A stretch of 64,000 bases of DNA from Blautia massiliensis (ex Durand et al. 2017). GTDB lineage: Bacteria; Bacillota; Clostridia; Lachnospirales; Lachnospiraceae. The translations under genes were made by a program, and so were the position numbers. This document shows positions 33,290-43,300 of the stretch, in pieces; the stretch's first letter is position 1; every line of letters begins with the position of its first letter. The notes beneath the pieces were generated by a model. That model was given only the letters and a program-made list of their open reading frames with translations. It did no database searches and had not been told where the DNA came from. The stretch is taken from the NCBI RefSeq assembly GCF_001487165.1, contig NZ_LN913006.1, positions 2,569,804 to 2,633,803 of the forward strand. The letters run 5' to 3'.

Positions 33290-35353
33290 TTATTTATCTG
33301 TCGCTGCAGGAGCAGCATTGTCGTATGCCTGCTGCAGAAATACTTCCTGAGAGTTAAGCGGAGCATTATCGGATGGTTCGATCTTATAATTTCCCTTATT
33401 GTTCATGATCCTTGCTTTTCGATTATCACTGAGCATTGTCACAAACATTTCCTGGATCTGCATACGGATATCCGGATCCTCGATAGGCGCCGCAACTTCT
33501 ACACGACGAAGAGTATTTCTTGTCATAAAGTCTGCAGAGGAAATATAGATCCTTGCTCTCTCCTGTGTTCCGAAAATATAAATACGGGAATGCTCCAGAA
33601 AACGTCCTACAATACTGATAATGTGGATATTTTCTGTCTGTCCTTTCACTCCCGGGATCAGACAGCAGATACCACGGATCACCATATCAATGTGTACTCC
33701 TGCACAGGATGCTTCTACAAGCTTGCTCATAATACGTTTATCTGTCAGAGAATTCATTTTCAGACCGATATATGCCTGTTCTCCGGCCTTCGCATGCTCG
33801 ATCTCCTCATCGATCATGGCAAGCACTTTGTTCTGAAGACATCTTGGTGCCACAAGAAGATGCTCCATATCTTCAACAGTTTCTCCCATTGCCAGTGCCT
33901 GGAACACTCTGGCCGCTTCCGTTCCGATCTTCGGATCCGCAGTCATAAGAGAAAGGTCTGTATACAGACGGGCTGTTTTTTCATTGTAGTTTCCTGTTCC
34001 GATCTGTGTATAATATTCCACATTTCCGTCTTTTTTCTTCATGATCTGGCAAAGCTTGGAGTGTACCTTATAGCCGTCCAGACCGTAGATCACATGACAG
34101 CCTGCATCCTCCAGAAGTCGGGACCATCCGATATTGTTCTCCTCATCAAAACGTGCCTTCAGCTCCACCAGAACGAAAACTTCCTTTCCGTTTTCTGCTG
34201 CTTCGATCAGAGCTTCCACAACCTTACTCTGTTTTGCCACACGGTAAAGTGTCATCTTAATGGAAACTACATCCTCATCATTGGCAGCCTCATGGAGCAT
34301 TGTAAGAAACGGCTTGATGCTTTCATATGGGTAGGAAAGAAAACGGTCCTTTTTCGCGATCTGGTCAAGGATCGGTTCGTGGCTGTTAAACAGAGGAGAT
34401 TTCTGAGGAATTCTTTTTTCATAAAAAAGCTCTGTTCTTTTTCTCAGGCCGTCCTGGATCTGGAATACAAAAGAAAGATCCAGCGGTATATCTCCCCGGA
34501 ACACATAATTCTTGTCCACTTCCAGATACTCGCAAAGTGTTTCAACAACATCTCCGTCCATTTCTCTTGACAGCTCCAGGCGGATCGGTGCCAGTTTCTT
34601 TCTTGCCTTGATCAGTTCTACCATAAACTCACGGTAATCCAGATCTTCATCATAAAGAGCATCTGCGTCAATATCCGCATTTCTGGTAATACGAAGCAGG
34701 GACTTTGCCTTGATGTGGTAGCCCTTGAAGATTTTTGAAACAAAGTGAAGGATCAGTTCTTCAGACAGCATGTAGGTGCCGGTTTTTCCCGGAACCGGGA
34801 TCAGTCGCAGGATACCTGTACTGCTGCACGGAATGATACCCAGCTTTTCTTTTCCTTTTTTTGTTTCCAGAACTACTACCGCATAGATCTCCTTATTCCG
34901 GAGAAATGGAAACGGCTGTCTTTTTCCGACGATAGATGGAGAAATAACCGGAGCCACCTCTGCTTCAAAATAGCGTTCCAGATAATTGCGGTCCTCTTTT
35001 TCGATCTTATGGAAATTCAGCATATGTACGCCGTATTGTTCCAGATTTTCCATGATCTCTTCATAAACAACATCTCTTTTCCGGTTCAGCTTTTTTGTTC
35101 TGGCAAGGATCGCGTCCAGCTGTTCCTCCGGCGTCATATTGGTTTTATTTTCACGGATATCCTTTGCCAGAAGCATCTGATCCACCAGAGATCCCACACG
35201 TACCATGTAAAATTCATCCAGGTTGCTCTGATAGATAGACGCAAATGTGAGGCGTTCACACAGCGGATTTTCCGGATTCTCAGCCTCCTCAAGTACCCTT
35301 TCATTAAACTTCAGCCAGGATAATTCCCTGTTCATGTATATTGTATCTGCCAT
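33290..35353 (-). CDS. ppk1: Polyphosphate kinase 1
   Basis: The 687-residue enzyme makes polyphosphate from ATP. It has the N domain (YMNRELSWLKFNERVLEEA), the head domain (YFEAEVAPVISP), and two phospholipase D-like C domains with the autophosphorylated histidine in DGYKVHSKLCQI and residues ARLYTDLSLMTAD, IRGICCLIPGVKG and YISSADFMTRN. Length is normal for PPK1. The start at 35353 has AGGAGG five bases before it. No exopolyphosphatase gene is beside it. Confidence 0.95.
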   Translation of the reverse strand: MADTIYMNRELSWLKFNERVLEEAENPENPLCERLTFASIYQSNLDEFYMVRVGSLVDQMLLAKDIRENKTNMTPEEQLDAILARTKKLNRKRDVVYEEIMENLEQYGVHMLNFHKIEKEDRNYLERYFEAEVAPVISPSIVGKRQPFPFLRNKEIYAVVVLETKKGKEKLGIIPCSSTGILRLIPVPGKTGTYMLSEELILHFVSKIFKGYHIKAKSLLRITRNADIDADALYDEDLDYREFMVELIKARKKLAPIRLELSREMDGDVVETLCEYLEVDKNYVFRGDIPLDLSFVFQIQDGLRKRTELFYEKRIPQKSPLFNSHEPILDQIAKKDRFLSYPYESIKPFLTMLHEAANDEDVVSIKMTLYRVAKQSKVVEALIEAAENGKEVFVLVELKARFDEENNIGWSRLLEDAGCHVIYGLDGYKVHSKLCQIMKKKDGNVEYYTQIGTGNYNEKTARLYTDLSLMTADPKIGTEAARVFQALAMGETVEDMEHLLVAPRCLQNKVLAMIDEEIEHAKAGEQAYIGLKMNSLTDKRIMSKLVEASCAGVHIDMVIRGICCLIPGVKGQTENIHIISIVGRFLEHSRIYIFGTQERARIYISSADFMTRNTLRRVEVAAPIEDPDIRMQIQEMFVTMLSDNRKARIMNNKGNYKIEPSDNAPLNSQEVFLQQAYDNAAPAATDK

Positions 35354-35562
35354 TTTTTCCTCCTGCGTCGCCATGTATTTTTCTTTTTCGGCCGACTTTG
35401 TCTGTATTTATCCGTATCATATCAAGCAGGCATCCAGATTTGCCTGAATGCAGGTTCATGAATGCTCTCTCTTCACGGTTTGCATACAAGTATACTGATC
35501 GAATGTTTATTCCATAACAAGACTTTGTAAAATCCTGATAAAATTTTTTTTGAAATTAGGGG

Positions 35563-35622
35563 TTGCATTTTTGAATAATAGTGGTATAGTATTCATATAC
35601 TTGATATGTAGTTTTGAATACT
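35563..35622 (+). promoter_or_regulatory. Promoter with an inverted repeat upstream of the hemolysin III gene
   Basis: TTGCAT (35563-35568) and TATAGT (35585-35590) are 16 bases apart. TAGTATTC (35587-35594), which overlaps the -10 box, is repeated in inverse orientation as GAATACTA (35616-35623): a likely operator or leader hairpin. The untranslated leader would be about 150 bases long; I see no known riboswitch in it. Confidence 0.55.
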
Positions 35623-35749
35623 ACATGTTATTTTATCAATTTCTACATTGCTATATCGTGAAACGTCACTATGATCCATCATTGATGAACTGATCATGAA
35701 GTTGTCCATATGATATAAACAGCAGTTTTTTTGCAGGAGGTGTTTTTAT

Positions 35750-36415
35750 ATGAAATTTAAATTAAAAGATCCGGGAAGTGCCATAACCCACGGAATCGGC
35801 ATGCTTCTTGCCGTGGCCGGAGCCACTCCGCTGATCGTGAAGGCGGCCAGAAGCGCAGACGTTCTCCATGTTTTTGCAGTAAGTGTTTTTATCCTTACCA
35901 TGATCCTTCTTTACCTGGCAAGCACACTTTACCATTCCGTAAACTCTACAGCCAAGGTGAACCGCCGTCTGAAAAAAATGGATCACATGATGATCTTTGT
36001 GATGATTGCCGGCAGCTACACTCCTGTATGCCTGATCGTTCTCCACGGACGCATCGGCTATATCCTCTGTGCCCTCGTATGGACTGTTGCCATCATCGGA
36101 ATGATCCTCAAGGGCTGCTGGATCAACTGCCCGAAATGGCTTTCCTCTGTGATCTACATTGGAATGGGCTGGCTGTGTGTACTTGCTTTTGTTCCGATTT
36201 TCCACAATCTGCCCCGCGCAGGCTTCGGATGGCTCCTTGCCGGCGGTATCATCTATACCATCGGCGGTGTGATCTATGCTCTGAAGCTTCCGATCTTCAA
36301 TGCGAAGCATAAGAATTTCGGTTCCCACGAAGTATTTCATGTTTTTGTGATGCTGGGAAGTGTGTGCCATTTTGTTGTAATGTATTTCTTCGTAGCCGGT
36401 ATGGCAATCCACTGA
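35750..36415 (+). CDS. Hemolysin III family membrane protein (YqfA/PAQR type)
   Basis: The 221-residue protein has seven membrane segments and the family's motifs: DPGSAITHGIGMLLAVAG, STLYHSVNSTAK, KKMDHMMIFVMIAGSYTP and a late GSHEVFHVFVMLGSVCHFVV. The conserved His, Asp and Ser residues are those of the zinc site of PAQR-like hydrolases. Substrate in bacteria is uncertain. GCAGGAGG precedes the ATG. It has its own promoter and terminator. Confidence 0.92.
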   Translation: MKFKLKDPGSAITHGIGMLLAVAGATPLIVKAARSADVLHVFAVSVFILTMILLYLASTLYHSVNSTAKVNRRLKKMDHMMIFVMIAGSYTPVCLIVLHGRIGYILCALVWTVAIIGMILKGCWINCPKWLSSVIYIGMGWLCVLAFVPIFHNLPRAGFGWLLAGGIIYTIGGVIYALKLPIFNAKHKNFGSHEVFHVFVMLGSVCHFVVMYFFVAGMAIH

Positions 36416-36465
36416 GTTACTCTGTAGTCAGATGGATAAAAGCCTCCTCGAATATCTGCAAAACT

Positions 36466-36548
36466 TAAAGCCCCGGAATACGGGCAGACCTCAGGAAGTT
36501 GAAGTTATGACTTCTCTGAAGTTGCCTCGTGTTCCGGGGCTTCTTATT
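36466..36548 (+). terminator. Terminator after the hemolysin III gene
   Basis: AAGCCCCGGAA pairs with TTCCGGGGCTT across a ~50-base structured loop with GAAGTTGAAGTTATGACTTC inside, and TCTTATTAT follows. It also faces the leucine-rich-repeat gene coming from the other side. Confidence 0.75.
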
Positions 36549-36579
36549 ATACCTGATCCGGCCTGTGATCCCGATGATC

Positions 36580-37341
36580 TCAGCCGATGGTCAGTGTGGA
36601 AAGGCCACTGCAGTTAAAATATGCAAATGCACCTATAGTCTGAACGCTGTCCGCAATGTCAAGCTTTACAAGATTTTTGCAGTCTGCAAATGCATAAGCT
36701 CCGATGCTGGTAACGCCTTCCTCGATCCGAACCTCTGTTATCTGGTCGCGGTATCCATTCCAGGGGACTTCTTCCTCATTTTGCCATTCATTCATGGCTC
36801 CCTGTCCTGCGATCTCGAGAACTCCGTTTTCATCAAGGCTCCAAGATACGGTATTCTCCTCCGCTCCGCAAAAACCACTCTTTTCTCCTGCCGGATCGGT
36901 TTCTGTTTCCATATCTTCCGATGCTGCGCTCTCCTCAAATGCTGCTTCCGGCTGAGTTTCCTGATCATCCGGGAGCATTTCCTGCGGAATGTCCGCTTCT
37001 TCATTTTCCGGAAGCTCTGTTTCTTCCGGTATTTCTGATGTATCTTGTGTCTCCAGATCATCCGGTGCTGCCGGTTCCTCTGACATGTCTGGTGTCTCTG
37101 AGATCTCAGATTTATTTTCCGGTTCTGCTTCGGGACTTTCTGCTGCGTCCATTGCCGGAGCTTCTCCTGTTTCAGTCCCTGTAATGGATTCTGCCGACGG
37201 ATCCGTTACAGTATCCGATACAACTTCTGCTGACTCCTCCGCACTGAATGTATCCGCCGCAAAAACACTTTCCATCCATATCCCGCAGGTCAGCATACTG
37301 ACAGCTGTAAGCCCTGCAAGTATTTTTTTATTTATCCTCAT
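36580..37341 (-). CDS. Small secreted leucine-rich-repeat protein (BspA-like)
   Basis: The protein (253 residues from ATG at 37341; an ATG two codons upstream is also possible) has a signal peptide (KKILAGLTAVSMLTCGIWME, cleaved after VFA). A long Glu/Ser/Pro-rich low-complexity stretch follows (~30-155), then a capping segment (VSWSLDENGVLEIAGQGAM) and two LRR_5 units (GVTSIGAYAFADCKNLVKLD; SVQTIGAFAYFNCSGLSTL). It ends in mid-repeat (LTIG), so it may be a shortened relative of larger BspA-type surface proteins. It starts about ten bases after the stop of the giant gene and is probably co-transcribed. No anchor motif is seen. Confidence 0.85.
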   Translation of the reverse strand: MRINKKILAGLTAVSMLTCGIWMESVFAADTFSAEESAEVVSDTVTDPSAESITGTETGEAPAMDAAESPEAEPENKSEISETPDMSEEPAAPDDLETQDTSEIPEETELPENEEADIPQEMLPDDQETQPEAAFEESAASEDMETETDPAGEKSGFCGAEENTVSWSLDENGVLEIAGQGAMNEWQNEEEVPWNGYRDQITEVRIEEGVTSIGAYAFADCKNLVKLDIADSVQTIGAFAYFNCSGLSTLTIG

Positions 37342-37351
37342 TTCCATGCCT

Positions 37352-40300
37352 CTACTTTCTGATCCTTACTGCTTTTACCTTGCTCCAGGAAGAATAATAT
37401 TTCTTTGTTCCTGATTTTTTGTATGTGCGGATCCTTACGTAATACGTTTTGTTTTTCTGAAGTTTTGTCAGCGTGTATTTCGTTTTGGATACTCCAGACA
37501 CTGTTTTTTTGCTGCCGGATCTGAAATTTTTGTTTACGGAATACTGGATCTCATATCCGGTCACGTATCGGTTTTTCTTCCATGTGATTTGCGCTTTTCT
37601 GCCGGACAGGTTCTTTGCCGTCGTCAGGGTAGTTCCTGCCGGATCAACTGTAACTGTAATGCTCTTTGTGGCGGCATTATATCCTGCTGTGGCGGAAGAA
37701 CGGATCGTGATCCTTGCACTGCCGGTGAATTTTGCCGCAATGGTGATCCTTCCTTGTTTGTCTACCTTTACAGATTTACTGCTGGAAGAATATTTCAGCG
37801 GAGCTTTTCCGGAAGCTTTTGCATTGATGCTGATCTTTCTGGCTTTTGCATACCAGGTACGCCGGATATTGGATGCTTTGATGGTATTGCTACGTTTCGT
37901 TACTTTGATGGTGCAGAATGTAGAACCGGAGGTATAATTAGTTCCCTTTGCAGCGTATGCCATGATCGCTGCGGTTCCTCCGCCTTTGATGGTTACTTTA
38001 CCGGTGGTCGGATCTACGACAGCAACTTTAGGATTGCTGGAGCTGTAGGTTATGGTTCCGTCTGTTGTTTTTTCAGACAACACACAGAGGAATGGTTTTG
38101 TGCCGTATTTTACAGTTATTGTTTTTTTGTCAAATTTCAGGCTCGGCTCTGTCTGTTCGATGAGGAATCCTGCTTTATAGGTTCCGCTGTAATTTCCGGC
38201 TCCTGTGATCTCCAGTTCTGCATTTCCCGCATTGATGTTATTGCTGCATTTTACGGTGTAATCTGTATTTTTCTGCAGTGTATAGTTTCCATCCATGATA
38301 ACCATTTCCGGTGTTTTTTCGGTTCCGTCATAGGTGTATTTCTGCTCTGTGATCCTGATATCGCACAGTGCAAGGCTTCGTTTTGCCGGACTGCCTGTTT
38401 TTGGATCCCATGGTACCCAAGTAATATTTCCGCCGTAATCCCGGAGGATATCCAGGGACCAGGTTTTGTCTGTGTATGGATAGTATACGGTTGCAGTTAC
38501 ATTTTTGAAGATATTATTTCCGAGTTTCGGGCTGTTGCCGTAGAAATAGATATTCTGCAGATTTTTGCTGTCTGCAAATGCGTTGTCGCCTATTTCTGTT
38601 ACGTTTTCTTTGATATTCAGATCCACCAGGTTTGTACAGTTGCTGAATGCGCCCGGTTCGATCACAGTTGCATTTTCCGGAAGTGATTTTCGAATCTCAA
38701 AGGTTATTGTGGCTGTTCCTGTATAATCGCTGTCGGTTTTGGCGATCACGGTGATCTTTGCTGTTCCTGGATTTACATTATCTGCGAAATATACCTGGTA
38801 GTCTTTTCCTTCTGTCAGTGTTTTTTCGTTGTAAGTGATGGTTACTGTCGGTGTTTTTTCGGTTCCATCATATACATAGGTCTGTTCTGACAACTGAATG
38901 CTGCAGGCTGACAGATCAATCTTCGCTTTTTCCAGTACCGGAAGCTGTCTGTATTCTTTGTGTGATGCATTTCTCCTGCAAACTCTTTCTGCCTGTCCCG
39001 GTTCTGTATAAGTTGCAGCCTTTATTGTTTTCCACTCTCCGTAATCATGGCCTAACGCTGCTACTGTGGTCTGGGCCTTGAGTACAGTTCCGCATACGCT
39101 GCAATGGCTTCCTTCCGTCTTTCCGGTTGTCTCGCAGGTGGCTGCTACCGCGGCGTCTTTTACTACCTTGTGGCCTGTGGCTACTATGGTTTCTGTGCGT
39201 GTTTTCTTGCAGCGGGTACAGGTGTAAGTCTTCGTTCCGGCTGCGGTGCAGGTTGCTGCTTTTGTTATCTTTCCGCCGTCCCAGCTGTGGCCTAACGCTG
39301 CCACTGTAGTCTGCGCTTTGAGTACTGTGTTGCAGACGCTGCAGTGACTTCCTTCTGTTTTTCCTGCTGTCTCACAGGTGGCTGCTACCGCTGCGTCTTT
39401 TACTGCCTTGTGGCCTGTGGCTGCGATTGTTTCTGTTCGTGTTTTCTTGCAGCGGGTACAGGTGTAGGTCTTTGTTCCGGTTGCGGTACAGGTGGCTGCC
39501 TTTGTTACCTTTCCATTGTCCCAGCTGTGGCCTAACGCTGCTGTTGTGGTCTGAGCCTTGAGTACAGTTCCGCAGACGCTGCAATGGCTTCCTTCCGTCT
39601 TTCCGGTTGTCTCGCAGGTGGCTGCTACTGCTGCGTCTTTTACTGCCTTGTGGCCGGTGGCTGCGATTGTCTCTGTTCGTGTCTTTTTGCAGCGGGTACA
39701 GGTGTAGGTCTTTGTTCCGGCTGCGGTGCAGGTTGCTGCCTTTGTTATCTTTCCGCCGTCCCAGCTGTGGCCTAATGCTGCCACTGTGGCCTGAGCCTTT
39801 ATTACCGTATTGCAGACGCTGCAATGACTTCCTTCTGTCTTTCCGGTTGTCTCGCAGGTGGCTGCTACTGCTGCATCTTTCACTGCCTTGTGACCTGTGG
39901 CTGCGATTGTTTCTGTTCGTGTTTTCTTGCAGCGGGTACAGGTGTAGGTCTTTGTTCCGGCTGCGGTACAGGTCACTGCCTTTGTTACTTTTCCATTGTC
40001 CCAACTGTGGCCTAATGCTGCCACTGTGGTCTGAGCCTTGAGTACAGTTCCGCAGACACTGCAGTGGCTTCCTTCTGTCTTTCCGGTTGTCTCGCAAGTG
40101 GCTGCTACGGCTGCATCCTTTACTGCTTTATGACCTGTAGCTGCGATTGTTTCTGTTCGTGTTTTCTTGCACCGAGTACAGGTGTAGGTCTTCGTTCCGG
40201 CTGCGGTACAGGTTGCTGCTTTTGTTATCTTTCCGCCGTCCCAGCTGTGACCTAACGCTGCCACTGTGGTCTGGGCTTTGAGTACAGTTCCGCATACGCT

Positions 40301-43300
40301 ACAGTGGCTTCCTTCTGTTTTTCCGGTTGTCTCACAGGTGGCTGCTACCGCTGTGTCTTTTACTACCTTGTGGCCTGTGGCTGCGATCGTTTCTGTGCAT
40401 GTTTTCTTGCACCGAGTGCAGGTGTAGGTCTTCGTTCCAGCGGCGGTACAGGTGGCTGCTTTTGCCACTTTTCCGCCGTCCCAGCTGTGACCTAATGCTG
40501 CTACTGTAGTCTGAGCTTTGATCACTGTGTTGCAGACACTACAGTGACTTCCTTCTGTCTTTCCGGTTGTTTCGCAGGTGGCCGCTACTGCTGCATCTTT
40601 CACTTCTTTGTGGCCGGTTGCCGCGATTGTTTCTGTTCGGGTCTTCTTACATCGGCTGCAGGTGTAAGTTTTTGTTCCGGTTGCAGTGCAGGTCGCTGCC
40701 TTTGTCACTTTTCCGCTGTCCCAGTTGTGACCTAATGCCGCCACTGTAGTCTGAGCCTTTATTACTGTATTGCAGACGCTGCAATGGCTTCCTTCTGTCT
40801 TTCCTGCGGTCTCACAGGTAGCTGCTACCGCTGCGTCTTTCACTGCTTTGTGGCCTTCCTTAACAACAGTTCTGGTGCCGAGTTTCTTTAAAGTGCCACC
40901 GCTTCCGGTGCCTGAATTATCAGCATACATCACCCAGATTTCCAGAGTATTATTTCCTTCCTTCAAGCTGCTTCCGGAAATTTTCACTTCATATGCTCTG
41001 GCATTTGGAATTGTCTGTGTAGTGCTATTTGCAGATGTAGTATAACTGATTCCATTTACCACATATTTGAAAAGAGAAATCTCTTTTGAGCTGTCTCCCG
41101 CCCAGCCTTTAAGGGTGATCTCTTCGCTGTCCTTACAGCTGATCTTCGTATTATCAACCGGTGAAAGGATCTCGTCACCAGACTGTACTTCCTCCGAAGT
41201 ATCATCATAAAATTCCACACTTACCGTATAAGACTTCTTTGTAACCCCATCCGGCGCTGTAAGCGTATATACAACCGGGCTGGTAAAATCATGCTTCGAA
41301 CCATTCCAGAATCCTGAAGGAAGTTCAGTTCCCATGCCTGAGCCATAATCAATCGAAGGCTTCAATTCTGTAACATTCGTCCCACTCGGCACCCGAAGAA
41401 CGATCGTATCCTCCCCGATCGCACCGATAACATCCTGCTTCAGTCCAGGATTTTCCACCTTCTTAAGCACAAAACTGTAAAATGCAGCCTGATCAGAAGG
41501 AACCACATGGATCGTCACAGTCACCTGAATACTCTCCTGTGTCTCTGTATCGCTGATCTTATACTGTGAACTGTAATCTCCGGCTGACGCCGTAACAACA
41601 CCTGTATAGCTAAAAGCATTATATTTTCCTCCGGGCAGATTCGTGCGATTCAATCCTGTCGGCAGCTTTTCCTCAATTACTGTAGTCGCATACGTTCCAC
41701 TTCCACCAGTCACATTATCTGTGCACGGATACTGCGCCGCACTTTTTCCTGCACTGACATACAAATCCAGTGCCGGTACAGTCAGCGGACTCCGCACCGT
41801 GATCGTCGATGACGCCACAACTACCGAGCCATACTCTGACGGCAGTTTATCCGTCGCATAAAATACGATCGTACTTCCGCTGTCAGCACTTTCCAGAACC
41901 TTATCTGCTGCAACCGTTGTAAAAGATCCATTCTTTCCAAAAGCAACATGAACACCATATTTCTCCAGCTCATCCGCTTTAAATATCGGAGTCTGCGTCC
42001 CATCATTATATGTGATCTGCAGTTTCACACCGGACAGATCCAGCGTGTTCCCAACTGTAAACTGAGTTTTTGCCGGTGCTGCAAGCACGGAAAGCTTCGT
42101 TGCTTTTCTGGCTGTCACCGTAATATTTACCGGAATTTCTTTTCCAAAATAATTGAATATCACGGATGTATCCGCAGGCTTCAGCGGACCTGTTTTATCA
42201 TAGGAAAAGCCACTGTAAATATATACATAACGTCCACCTATTGTGGCAAAAAAGCTGGCGCCTGAAGGATCAAACTTCTGGTTTTCACTGTATGTCGTCT
42301 TCGGACGCCCGGAAAGCACAATACTTGTAATATCACTGGCAGATGGTTTTTTGACTGTCATTGACCAGCTGGTCTGTTTTCCCTTATAATTGATCGTCAG
42401 TTCCCTTGTCCCTGTTTCCGAATTATCAAATCCGGTGATCATATCCTTCGTGATCGTTACTGATGTAGAATTATTAACAATAAGCGTCCCCCAGTACGCC
42501 GGAACCTCTCCCACGTAACACGCTGTCGGTACACGGGAAACAGAAAGTGATCTGATCGCCGATGCATCTGCACGTTCCGGCAGTCCATCCTTGGAAATCT
42601 GCCAGTCTCCGTCAAAGCTCCAGCCTTTATATGAGTTCGGATCCTTCATCTGCTCTGCTGTAAGAACACCGCCTGTTGTAAGCGTCTGTTCCGTGTTTGT
42701 CCCGATGAGCGCTCCCTGGCCGTTTTTACCATAACAATCCGAAACATGTCCATTCAGACCGATAGCAGAATTGAGTACATTTGCATTTACCTGTGCACAG
42801 ATCTGACCTGTAACTGCTGTTCCGCCAGTCACGCGAAGCGTACCTGTAAAAGCACACTGTTTCACATATCCGCCCATGTTTCCAAACTGTTCGATCCGGC
42901 CGGCAATGCCTCCAAGGTAAACCTGATAAGAATTTCCGTTAGCCTGTGTGACAGAAAGATTTCCTCCTGCAACACATTTTTCAATAGTACCAATGTTTAC
43001 TCCTGCAATACCACCAACATAGCTGTCTGTAGCTGTCATGGATATGGAAATATTTACTCCGGACGAACAGCCGCTGATAGTACCGGCCACCTCATTCTCT
43101 CCGACAATCCCGCCAAAAGCCGGATGGCTCATGGAACTGGTAGAGCCCATATGTCCTGTTACCGTTCCGGTTACCCTGCAATCCTGGATCTTACCAGTAT
43201 TATACTGTGCCACAACACCATGGATATCATGACTGTCATAATCAAAATCCGCAACAATATTCAGATCCTTTATCGTTCCTGCATTCTGCTGGATCAGAGG

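Noticed and set aside
39104..40735. Row of ~63-codon plus-strand ORFs at 240-bp spacing
   Set aside because: They are the antisense of the giant gene's tandem repeat and repeat for that reason only.
38940..40855. Possible CRISPR array
   Set aside because: The repeat unit is 240 bp, in frame and without unique spacers; it codes for protein.
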